Positions 1-10,367 of a DNA stretch of 64,000 nt are shown here, one piece after another; the stretch's first letter is position 1; each line of letters begins with the position of its first letter. The notes under the pieces were generated by a model. The model ran no database searches. It saw nothing but the letters and a program-made list of their open reading frames with translations, and was not told the origin of the DNA. The stretch is from Pilatotrama ljubarskyi. Lineage: Eukaryota; Basidiomycota; Agaricomycetes; Polyporales; Polyporaceae. A program made the translations under genes and the position numbers. The stretch covers positions 182,511-246,510 of the forward strand of contig MU277673.1 in NCBI GenBank assembly GCA_022385805.1, in the 5' to 3' direction.

Positions 1-348
1 GACGATCAGGCGTGGACCAACAGAGCCGGAGGCGCTCCTCCTCCGCGGTACCGGGCTGTACGAGCACGAAGCCCGCGCGCGGGACCTTGGGTTCGACGCG
101 ACCGCCTAATGACTTCCGGTGAAGGTCGTGCGGGTCAGAAAGAGCGCATAGGATATGTACTGAGCGATACGCACTGCGATGGTCTCGCATACCTCCGCCT
201 GGATCTCCTCGGGAATGTCTTTCTGAATGAAGAACTTGATGGCCATCCCGTTGGCATCTTGAAAGATTGGCTGGGCCGTTTGGTAAGTTAGTTTTGGTTT
301 GCCCGCACGAGCGAGAAACGGAGTCTCCGGCAATGAGACACTAACCAT
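1..348 (-). CDS. BRCT-domain protein, Rap1-like (5' part, runs off the left edge)
   Basis: Only the N-terminal part lies in the window. Exon 1 is 348-175 and exon 2 starts at 112, joined over a 62-bp intron (GT at 174, AG at 113). The spliced frame begins at the ATG at 348 and gives about 95 residues. It contains KFFIQKDIPEEIQAEVCETI, then SLGGRVEPKVPRAGFVLVQP, then RLCWSTP. The Gly-Gly-Arg-Val element followed by a hydrophobic strand is what a BRCT fold shows. By pattern this resembles the N-terminal BRCT of fungal Rap1/TERF2IP-type telomere proteins, which carry Myb and C-terminal domains further on. Those parts are outside the window, so the Rap1 assignment is inference and another BRCT protein is possible. 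TTAGGG-like motifs lie just upstream. Confidence 0.55.
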
Positions 349-363
349 ATCGCAGGGCGGGAA

Positions 364-459
364 GGGTTAGCAGGGCAAGGCACGACGGACAAGCGAGGCG
401 GGAGGTAACCTTGGGCGAGGGTTAGAGTTTGGTTTATGTAACTACCGGGTTAGGGTTTC
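364..459. promoter_or_regulatory. Cluster of telomere-like GGGTTAG motifs upstream of the BRCT/Rap1-like gene
   Basis: GGGTTAG occurs at 364-370 and 419-425, and GGGTTAGGGTTTC at 447-459, the last containing a full TTAGGG. All lie within 16-111 bp upstream of the ATG at 348 of the Rap1-like gene. Many basidiomycetes use TTAGGG telomeres. A binding role is inference. The rest of 349-776 shows nothing recognisable. Confidence 0.4.
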
Positions 460-776
460 AACCCCAGAGACGCCCGTCCCTACTAGCCACACCGTGACCG
501 TCGACTGACGTTCGGGCCCCTTGTCAGACTTCCCCTACATACGTCCCTCGAGCTCGTTACCCTTTGTCATATGCCATAGAGCACGTAGACCTTTTCCTCT
601 GCATAAGAGAGACTATGTTGCTCCCACGTCTAGCAACGCCAAGGTCATAGGCACTCAATGCCCGGGCCCCTTCCGTCGACCCCAATGCGCACCAGAATTG
701 GAGCGCGTAGCAGAAAACCATGCATATGGATCCATACGTTACGATAGCAATGTTAGAATTCGTCTAGCAAGAGGTA

Positions 777-2627
777 TCACGGGAGGACCTTTCCGGGGTT
801 CATGATTCCGTTAGGGTCGAACAACGCCTTGATCTTCTTCATCCACTCAATGCTGATCGGGCTCTTCGAATACTGCAGCGCGTGGGTCTTCATCACGCCG
901 ATGCCATGCTCGGCAGAGATTGAGCCTTTGTACGAAGCTATGGCATTATCAGACAGAGGCTGAGCCCCAATCACAGGGACAACACTCACAAACCAGCTCG
1001 TAGACGAAGGGCTCAAGGGCAGCTTCAATCTCGGGCGTGTATGCAGCAGCGACAACGTTCAAGTGCAAATTACCTATGATGCAGCATGAGTCTGTGAAGT
1101 TGAGAATGGGCGTACAAGCCGCTTACCATCACCGACATGGCCATATCCGACGACGTGCTTCACCGCGTTTTCGTGCAGGAGACCCTTCTGCCTCAACTGC
1201 TCCTTGGTCCGGTCCACGACCTCCTGGAACTTGTGCAGAGGGACCGAGATATCATATTTGTATGCCTTGCCTTCCTTAGAAACAGCCTCTGTAAGGCCTT
1301 CCCGAATGGCCCACAGCGCAGAAAACTGAGCGGGCGAAGTCGCGAGTACACCGGTGTTGATCAGAGGCTGGTCGGCCTCCAGAAGGCTCTCGAGCAAGTT
1401 ATTCAGTTTCTGCAGGAGGCTGCTTAGCATCTACGCAGAGATAACAGTCCTATATGATACGCACCTCCTCGTCGTGCTCGCGCTTGCCGCCGCTAGTTTC
1501 GACAAGAACGAAGCACTCGGCGCCCTCAACCTCTGATGGGTCGAGGGCACGGCCCTGCCCGTGCTTCACAGCGAGGTCATAAACCGTCCTGTCCATGTAC
1601 TCAAAGGCAGAGAGGATCTCGGACAACTGCCGCTTCGTCTCCTTGTAAAGTGGCAAAACGTTCTCAAACTTCGGCAAGGCGAGCATGACGTTGTTCGAAG
1701 CTTGGGGTGCAGGAGCCGCCAGGATGGAGACGCCAGTTACAACTCCGAGCGTACCCTCGGCACCAATGAACAACTGCTTAAGGTCGTAGCCTGAGAGATG
1801 TTAGACTAAACTGGGGACTTGCCCAAACAGGGAGCACACCGACCGGTGTTGTCCTTTCTCGGCGAAGTCAACTGGTCAAGGATGGTACCGTCCGGTAGGA
1901 CAACCTCCAAACCGAGGACAGAGCCATGCAGCGAGCCATAACGGAGTAGCCGGAGACCACCGGCATTCGTAGAGACGTTACCACCGATCTGACAACTGGT
2001 CAAAAAGCTCTGTTCAGTACGTCAGGTACTTGAAGGATATGACTGCGCGTACCTGCCCTTTGCACCAAGGTCGAGGGGTACAATGTGGTTATGCGGTGCG
2101 AGGTAGTCTGTCAGAGACTGCAAGATACATCCAGCGTCTGCGACTAAGATGCCTGCATTGGAGCGGGTTAGCCAGGGGGACATTCACATGAGACGATACG
2201 CACCAGAGACGTCGTCAAAGGCGCGAACCTTCGACATGTTGGCAAGGCTCAAGACGACCTCGTCCCTGACTGGAACGCTGCCGCCTACTAGACCGGTATT
2301 TCCTCCTTGAGGCACGATGCCTATCCGCCGCTGATTGCACCACTTGACAATCTCGCTCACTTCCTGGGTCGTGCGGGGCTTGAGGACGGTAGTTGCCCTC
2401 CCATGATACTTGTTCATCCAGTCATTATTGAAGGGCTCCAGTTCAGCCGGGGGTGTCGCGCTGGGAGATAGAGTGGAGAGAATGGCGGAGGATGGCAGAA
2501 TCTTGGCGAAGTGGGCCAAGTCGTCTTCCGTGACCGAGTTCAGACCATTGAAGGCTGCAGCAGGCGAGTGAGCCCAGCGGCGGGGCGCACGAAGGAAGAC
2601 ACGCCTCGCGAGCTGGCGGGAAAGCAT
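777..2627 (-). CDS. D-2-hydroxyglutarate dehydrogenase, mitochondrial (FAD-linked oxidase)
   Basis: Predicted to oxidise D-2-hydroxyglutarate (and possibly D-lactate) to the 2-oxo acid using FAD in mitochondria. The N-terminus [20 protein letters not shown] is rich in Arg and has no acidic residue, as in a matrix targeting peptide. The FAD-binding PCMH domain shows [52 protein letters not shown] and [12 protein letters not shown]. The C-terminal FAD-oxidase domain shows VGYGHVGD spliced to GNLHLNVVA, then [15 protein letters not shown] and [14 protein letters not shown] before the TGA at 779-777. At least six short introns interrupt the frame; all conserved blocks are recovered in order, so the gene looks intact. 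It is divergent from the WD40 gene, with 311 bp between the two starts. The family also includes D-lactate dehydrogenase (Dld), but the motif spacing fits the Dld2/D2HGDH branch better. Confidence 0.88.
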
Positions 2628-2938
2628 CCTGCGCTGCAGCTGAGGCCGGGGTGCAGTAAATGACGAGCGCAGAGTGGCTGCTCACCGTGAGTCGACTGCT
2701 AGAGCGTACTCGCGCACGTGACTCTATAGCGCGCGAACGCGTCGCGCTTCTCCGGGCCGTTCCCGGCCTTGTACTGCGGCAGCGTCTCCGCGAGCCTCTC
2801 TTCCTCCAAGTTCCTCGGCTGTTGTTGACCTCTTCTGCACTGTTCTCCCCTCATTCTCTCGTCGTTCATGCATGCCTGACTAGGGGCGCGACCCACGGGT
2901 GTAATACCAGTGGCCACGCCAACGACCGCCCCGACATC
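2628..2938. promoter_or_regulatory. Shared divergent promoter between the D2HGDH gene and the WD40 gene
   Basis: 311 bp separate the two start codons. Runs of CTCTCTTCC and CTCCCCTCATTCTCTCG give the pyrimidine-rich character common in fungal promoters and 5' leaders. No clear TATA box was seen. Confidence 0.4.
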
Positions 2939-5900
2939 ATGCCAGAATATATTGATGTCGACGACCTCTCCGACCCGCTTTCAGACGACGCCGAGATTGT
3001 CCTGACCGGCTTCAAACGCGACCCGGCCAAGAGCAAACTGCACATCGAGCAACTCGACGCTGAAGGCTTTGTTTACACAGGTTTCAATGAGACTCCGAAT
3101 CCTCGGGTATCAGGGACTCCCCTTGAAGCCGTGCGGATTCCTGCCACCCGCGGCACTTCTAGCAAGACACCGGAATCGGACCAGCAACCTTCAGCTTCTA
3201 TGGTACAGCTTCCATTGGCGGGAGGGGCGAATGTACGTGGTACTGTATGGCTCTTCGGTGCCGCTCATGACTGACCACCAGAGATAGCTCCCCCTTCGCA
3301 GCGAGATTAGAGCTAAGCGTGCTCCGTCGGCCTCGGATGCGGGGCCACCGGTCAAACGGCAGAAGCACACTCACCAGTCTACTGCAATGAACTCGCACCT
3401 CAAGCGCGACCACGCTGCCATGCGAGCGACTTCTCGGAACCCCCCAGTCTCTGCCGAGGTCATCTACATTAGCGACAGCGAAGACGAGCAACCTCCTCCT
3501 AAGGTGAGTTGTACTGGGAATAATTGCTCCCCGTTGCTTATGACTGCTTGCCGCTCTAGAAGGCAACACTGTGCAAGTCCCCAAATATGATTACCGAGTG
3601 CAGAGGGAGAGACGTACGAGTTGCAGGGAGCGCACGCCCTCGAGAGCCTCTCCCAGAGCCGGAGGTAAGTCGCGTCTCATCACATTCTCAAAGGCATCGC
3701 CATAGCCACTGTATCAGGATCCCATGGATATAGATCGCCAGGAGGAGGCGGACTATGCCACTGCACATGCAGCATTGGACCTTGATTATGGACCCAACGT
3801 GAGTCTCTTACGAAGCAGGTCAGACCGAGCGCACTAACGGGTGTTCAATTAGTGGGAAGCGGTGGACGATCGGGACGATCGATTACACGACGTTAATGAC
3901 GAGGAAGCGAACGAGGATGGGCTTGCACGTCACATGGCAGCGCTGTCTGTTGCGCAGAGCACAAAGCATCCTGTACTAGACAACATCCGACATCGACAGC
4001 AACAGTCAACCGTCTTCAGCTGGCCAGAGAGCGCAGACCTCTCCCGCAAGCCCCCTGTGTGGTCTATGGTGAGAGCCGAGTTCGCTGGTTGATTGTGAGA
4101 AAGGGCATGCTGACGCTCTTGCAGGGTAGACAAGCAGTATATACCTCCCGTCCTAGATCACGGGGATGGCGCTGGCAAGATGATTTCTCGCAGTGGATGG
4201 GCCTGCGGCCACGATTACCCATGCGGCTAGCCCCCGGGAGTATGTAGCTGGCCATTTGATCGTGCTACAGCATGGATAGCTCATCGTGACTGCACAACAG
4301 ACATCAACACCATCATTCAGCACAAGGGTCTCATCGTCGTGGCCAGTGCAGTCGCTGACGGCGCAATAGATGGCAAGAAGACGCTTGATTATTCAGCTTC
4401 GCCTTGCGTATGGCTTATACATATTCACTCTAGATACCCCGGGGCGAGACAACCGAGAAGGCTCACTGGTGGTTTGGACCGAAGGGAAAGGTGCGAAAAG
4501 TCTGGGATCGTTGAATGGTAGTCTCACGATCAAATCTCAGCTCATGTCTTGGATGGACATAGTACCGGAGGCGGCTCCGAGACTGGTTCGTATATCACCT
4601 CTGGTTTGCTTGCTTGTCGGGCAATACTAATGCTCCTGCGACCTAGGCCAAGGCCCTCGACATCACTTCACGGTCAATGATGTTGCTATAAACCCATCAC
4701 GGTATGCGAGTGTCCTCATCTCCAGGTTCTGCCTGCAGAAGTGCTGATTTCTCTTAGTCCTACGCAGTTCGCATCTGCGGGCAGAGACAGGAGAGTCTTG
4801 GTGTGGGATTGCGAGCCAATACACGAAGGAGCGTCCCCAGTAATAGTGGAAGAGAGTAAGTAATCCTCTACAGACGGGGTCTATCTTGACGCTCACGCGT
4901 GTGTCGCACAGTCGAGTGCGAGGATAATCCTGAAGTGGTCAAGTATCACCCAGGAGGGACCATGCTCGCCGTTCAATGTGACGATGGGTGGGTATTTTAC
5001 GATACCAGGTTATCCTTGAACTAAAGGCCAACTGACCAGCTCTGTCGACCTGCACACGGCTGATACGGTGACAAAGGCCGTGATCGCGCCCGCTCGTCTC
5101 GGCCACGTTACCGCAGAGATGGCGTGGGGGCTTCATTCTACCGAGAACATCTTGTTCGCATCCTCCGCGCGACTTGATGATGCGAGGGGATTCCACAAAG
5201 CATTCGACGTGGAGCGACACGAGATGGTAGTCGAGTTTGACGCAGCAAAGGAGGGTTGCAGCACGCTCGCACTCGATCCTGCAGGTAAGTCTCCCTCCCT
5301 CCTAGCCCTCGACATCGCAATCAACACTACATCGGTCGGCTTAGGTGAGCGGCTCTTCATCGCGACCGAAGGCCCCGAGTCCGTGTACGCGCTCCGACAA
5401 TTCGACGCCCGAAGACGCGAGCGCAAAGCATCGCAAAAAGTGCAGCTCGAACCCTTCGTCGACATCTCGGACAGGTCCGCTATGGCCATCAACTCCCTCT
5501 CGCTCAGCTCGGACGGGATATACATCGCCGCGGGCAGGACGGACAACTGGGTGGACGTGTATGACTCGCGCATGCTCGCCAAGGGCCCGCTATACAATTT
5601 CGCGCACGAAGGCGACGTGGGCAACGACACCTTTGGAGTGGTCAAGACGCAGTGGGTTGACGGCATGCCGTACGGCGTCGGGCTCGTCAGCGGTGGGATT
5701 GACGGTGAGTCGCTCGGGGTGAGCTCTGGGCCTGAAATGCATGGTAGAGGAGTGCTGACGTAGATGTGTAGGTTGTGTGAGGCTGTGGGACGTGAGGCGG
5801 TCGTCTGACGACCCGCTGAATGGGACCATCCTTGCGCAGGGCGACTACGACGTGGGGACGTTCGCTCTGGGTGATATCTACAGAGGCCACATGCCAATCA

Positions 5901-6034
5901 TTGTGTATGAATCCCCCTTCCATGTTCGTCTCTAGCGCATTGCTCACACTCTCGTTCCTGGCAGGGGCGAGCGATCCGGGACTGTCACTGCGTTTGATCA
6001 CTTAGCACGGACAGAGCAAGAATCATTATCGTGA
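2939..6034 (+). CDS. WD40-repeat protein with acidic N-terminal tail and SUMO-interaction-like motif
   Basis: Start at the ATG at 2939 (MPEYIDVDDLSDPLSDD). The first 200 or so residues are acidic and unstructured and contain VIYISDSEDE, a good match to a SUMO-interacting motif. From about 4290 the exons read as WD40 blades: INTIIQHKGLIVVASAVADG, SLVVWTEGKG, FASAGRDRRVLVWDCE, GTMLAVQCDDG, IAAGRTDNWVDVYDSRM, GCVRLWDVRRSSDD and finally GERSGTVTAFDH before the TGA at 6032-6034. The last splice is GT..AG with a GTG codon split 2+1. About ten introns are present and the exon joins around 3660-4300 are not fully resolved. The propeller probably acts as a nuclear scaffold. I do not recognise a named orthologue, so no function is assigned. 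Confidence 0.75.
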
Positions 6035-6336
6035 CACATTTAGTATCTTTGGTCAGCAGATCCATCCGAAGGACTCCTTCATTCATGACTTATGTAGCAC
6101 GCCTCGGGACCACCATTTGTATCGCAACTCGCCGCATAATCTACCTCCACCACTGGATTCACTCATGAGCGTTAAAGGTTAGATGCGAAGGAGAGCATAG
6201 TGACGACAACGGAGTATACAACATACAGATACACATAGTGGTATAACACGGCACGAGCAGAGCCACAAAGCAAATCGTACTACAGCTGAACAGTCCTCGC
6301 ACAAGGCACGCCACCCTCCGCAGGCCGTCTGCCTCC
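6035..6336. other. Convergent intergenic region (3' ends of the WD40 gene and SWI1)
   Basis: 302 bp between the WD40 stop codon and the SWI1 stop codon. It holds only 3' untranslated sequence for the two convergent genes, as far as I can see. Confidence 0.5.
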
Positions 6337-9300
6337 TCAGCGGCCGACACGGACGAGGCTCTCCAGCTCCGAGAACAACAACGCGTCCACGAGCTCGGGG
6401 TGCATCATCAGCCCGAGCGTGATGTCCTCCTGGTACCCGCTCAAGAGGCCCATTCCTCGCTCGACGCGATTGTCCCCATGCTCCCCATATCCCATCCCGA
6501 ACGCGAGCGTCGGCACCGCCGAGCGGCTCTGGTCGAACGCGTCCTCGGCGTCGTCCACGATCTTCATCGCCTCGATCGCGCGGCGCACGGAGATCGCAAA
6601 GTGGTGGCGCAGCTCGGGCGGCGCGTGCACGGTGAACTTCTTCACGAGCCGGAGCATGACCTTTGCGAACCCGAGCTGGCGGTCGCGCTTCGCGCGCTCC
6701 TTGACCTCGGGCGGCGCGAGGAACGCGAGCGAGTAGAGCGCCATGATGAGCCGCTCGACGTACGTGAGCCACACGTCGCGCATGATCACCTGGAAGTCGT
6801 TGTCCGCGACGGGCAGCCGGTGCACGAGTGCCTCGAGCAGCGTCCAGAGCCACGCCTGCGGGACGGCTTTCGATACGACTTGGCGGTTGCCGTCTGGGAG
6901 GGTGAAGCGAGAGAACGTCTCCAGGGCCATATCAGCGAGCGCGGGCGGTTTGGGCTGGTGGACGGCGGGAGGGATGCCGGTCTGGAGGATCCACTGGAAT
7001 GGAGATATTGCCTCCGTTTGGTCGACGAGGTACGAGGCCAAGACTTCGTAGGCTCGTCGTACTGTGAGCAATAGTCCCTTGGGCGGAGCGGGAGAGAGTT
7101 TTACATGCAGAGCGATATTGAGCAGCAGGTTCATGATATCCTTGCGGATGGTGATGAGGTCAGCTAGCGACAGCACTGAGGAAAGAGGTAATGGGGAGGA
7201 TGATTTTGAGGAGGGAGCCAGAGAGCACAGTCTCAGCACGACGTGGAGTAGCTTCTCATGTTTCGCGAGACATTCCTGGTTCTCTTCGGCGATGGAGAGG
7301 TTGCGGAGGATGTTGATGACGACGAGGATGATCTCCGCCGGTCGATGTCGAGGCCCGTAGTCCGGGTCCTTCGCCCCCTGCTCCCGCTCGAGCGCCGCGA
7401 ACGGCTTCGTTCCGTCCTCCACAAGCGAGTTCACGAGCTCCCTATGCGTGATGATCGGCACCTCCTCTTCTGGGTACCCCTCGTCCTCCACGCCATCAAA
7501 CGCCAGGTCCTCCACCAAATCCACCATCTCATCCAGCAGCTCCGGCGCCTGCAGGATCGGGAATCCCCCGCCCTGGTTCGAGCCCCTGAGGAGCGTGAGG
7601 ATGGTGAACGTCGTGAGCGCGTACGACATCTCCGTCGACACGCGCGAGCGCAGCGACAGCGTGAGCGCGTCCATGTCGATCTGGCCCCACTCGTCGATAT
7701 GCCGCACCGGCTTGTTCGACATGCGCGCCCACTCGGCCTGGATGTGCTCGAGGTCCCGCCCGCCCGCGGTGTCGACCTCGCGCGCGTACGGCACGTACTC
7801 GATCTTCCGCCGCGACGGCTGCCGGATCGTGCGCGTCACGGGCGGCGCGACGGAGCCGTCGACGGACCCTGGTGGCGCTACGGACTACAGTGAGAGCGTG
7901 TAAGTGAGCATCCTTACTGAATATGATAAAGCCACTCACGGATCGCGCATCCGACACGTCCGACCCGCCTGGAACGAGGTGATCAGCGCCGTTTACACAC
8001 CAGCATACATACATACGTACCTGTCTTCTGCCTGACACGCTTCGCTTCTGACTCGACCGCTTCCTGCATCTTGCGCTTGCGGCTCTCCATCTCGTGCTCC
8101 ATGTCCAACGAGCCATTCTGCACGGATCCAGGCATCGCGGGGAACCCACCCTGTTGCATCTTCGCCATACCCATGCCGTTCCCGTTCATCGCAGGATGTG
8201 GCGCACCGTTCGTCGGAAGGCCACCGCCTGTGGCCATGGAGTTAGGCTGGGGAAAGGGGACCGGGAGGGCCTGCGCAGGATGGAACTGACCAGGTAGGGG
8301 CCCGTCCATGGTCGGACCAGCGTTGGCTTGAGACATCATGTTCATACCTGGCGCGCTGCCACCGGGCATCGCGTTCTGTCCTGGCACGCCCAACATTCCA
8401 CCCGGGCGCGCTTGGGGATTCATCTGTCCCTGCTGCGCGCCGGGCATACGGCCGGTCATGGCGGCGCGCTGCTCCAACACGTTCTTGCGGTATGCCTCTT
8501 CGAAGGGGCCGAGGAGGGCGGTGTAGTATCGTTCGAGGACGGGCGCGGTCGGCTGGAGCTCTGTGGGGTTTGAGGGAGAGGGCATCGCCTCGGGGAGATC
8601 AAAGTGCTGGACGACGAGGGGCCAGGCGCCTTTGTGGGACACCTGATAGGCGCATGCGCGGTCGGACGGGGTGTATGCAAGACAAAGCAAGGGAGAAACG
8701 CACTTTCTGACCGCCGCCGGACTGTATGATCAAGGTCCAAAGTTTGAAGAGATCGACGTCCTTCCCTGCGAGCCGGACGACGCCGATATCGGTTGGGGAG
8801 ACCTCGAGGGACTTCCAGGGCATGTTTGCGGGGTCATAGTTGGGTGGAAACGGGACGCCGGTGAGCTGTGGCGGGAGGGGGGTGCCGCGCTGGACCATGA
8901 GGGTAGCGAGGCCGTTGAGCCAGTTGCGCTTGCGCTGCTGGTGCTGCATGATCTGCTGCATGAGAGCAGGGTTCTGCTGGGCCTGGGCGGGCTGTGGGAG
9001 AGGAAAGGGGAGAGTCAAACATGGTCAGAACGCGGAGGGAGGAGGGCGGGAGGACGAACATTCATGGGCGTGGTGGGAGACTGGCCCGGCGCCTGTGAGT
9101 CTGGGGGGAGGGGATGGAAGGGGGCGGTGTCGTGGGGGGGCAGGGCATCTGGGCGGGAGAGCGTCTGTGGCAGTGGCTGGGAGTGAGAGAGCGCGTTCAG
9201 CTGGTGCGGGTTCATCGACATTCCTCCGAAATAAGACGCCGAGGTTCCGCCTGGCGCAGAGCGGTTCGCGGCCTTTGCGAGACTCGTGGCCTGCAGCGCG

Positions 9301-9509
9301 GCCATCTGCTTTGCCGTGAACGGGTCGAGACTGAAGGGCAGATTCGGGACACCGCCGCCGCTGCTGCCGGGGTTGCCATTCGAGGGATCTGATAGCGACG
9401 GCCCGCCTGGGGGGACGTGGAAGGCGGGGGCGACGTTGGGGACGTTCTGCTGCCTGTGTGCGAGCACGGTGAGCGCGATGGCGAGCAGAACGGAGACTGG
9501 GACGTACAT
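6337..9509 (-). CDS. SWI1: SWI/SNF chromatin-remodelling complex subunit Swi1, ARID domain
   Basis: Nuclear DNA-binding subunit of the ATP-dependent SWI/SNF complex. The N-terminal third is rich in Pro, Gln, Asn and Met (low complexity). The ARID follows: RKRNWLNGLATLMVQRGTPL, then VGVVRLAGKDVDLFKLW-type helices (read as IGVVRLAGKDVDLFKLWTLI), then an intron and VSHKGAWPLVVQHFDL with LERYYTALLGPFEEAY. A second Met/Gly/Pro-rich linker leads to a conserved C-terminal helical region starting VTRTIRQPSRRKIEYVPYAR and running to LFSELESLVRVGR before the TGA at 6339-6337. This order (disordered N-term, ARID, linker, armadillo-like C-term) is that of fungal Swi1. The 5' end is uncertain: the open frame continues upstream without an ATG, and the first in-frame ATG is at 9509, followed by an unusually hydrophobic MYVPVSVLLAIALTVLAH that may really be intron sequence (GTACGT..CACAG). 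It is divergent from the DUF1764 gene. Confidence 0.82.
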
Positions 9510-9744
9510 GTGCGGGGATGTGTATTTCCGAGCAGACTGGCCTTCTCCGAGTCCGAGTGCGATCTCTCCTCCAGTCGACTCTGATTCGCTCCTCCGCAAC
9601 CAGCACCCCTCCCTCCGTCACACCCGCACTCGGTCACGCTGTGTCACGCACCCGGCTTCACCCATCTCCCAGGCGCCCGCTCTCCCGCCCACTTTTAGCC
9701 GCGCGTACCGCTCTCTCTCCTTGCGCTCATTTTTCTCCCCTCCC

Positions 9745-10367
9745 ATGCCCGCCTCTGAAATAGACGAGATTTTTGCTTCCAAGGGCAAAGCCTCGGCCGC
9801 AACACCCTCGTCATTCTCTCAGCCTCTTGAGAAGAAGAAAAAGAAAAAGGACAAGTCCGCTAAGCGCAAACGCGACGACGCGGTCGCGGACGCAGAGCCT
9901 GCAGAGGCCGCTCCCGCCAAACCTGCCAAGCGCAAGGTACCAGAGACCGTCTTCGACCCTTCTGCAGGACTCCCTTCTGCGAAGCCTGGAAAGGCACGGA
10001 AGGCAGACAAGCCTTCCGCTGCAGTCCCAAAGGCGAAGAAGCCCAAGAAGGACCGGGAGGAGGAGGAACGCTTCAAGGACTCCCGGGGCACAGGTCCTCG
10101 TAAGTTATTTTGGTCGAAACTCGTCGTTCACGGCTCACACTTTGGACAGGTCGAACCACTGAGGAGGGTTTCGCTATCTATAAGGAAGATGAACTGGGCA
10201 TCACGGACCAGGGCGGTGGTCAGTATCTAATCTGCACTACGCAGGTGTCTTCCTCATTCCCCCTCCAGATACCCCGTTGTGTCCATTCGATTGTCAATGC
10301 TGTGAGTGTTCCATCGCTTGTATGCGCTGTAATTCTGGCATGCTGACATGTGCGCCTAGGTTTCTGA
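9745..10367 (+). CDS. DUF1764 family protein
   Basis: Small, very basic nuclear-type protein. It begins MPASEIDEIFASKGKA and has a Lys-rich tract (EKKKKKKDKSAKRKR). The conserved DUF1764 tail is RTTEEGFAIYKEDELGI followed by DTPLCPFDCQCCF at the C-terminus. Exons traced: 9745-10099, 10150-10218, 10269-10301 and 10360-10367, all with GT..AG introns and consistent phase, giving about 154 residues. The last exon supplies only the end of the final Cys codon, Phe and the TGA. The family has no established function; Cys-rich C-termini of this kind are its hallmark. It shares about 235 bp of upstream DNA with SWI1. Confidence 0.85.
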
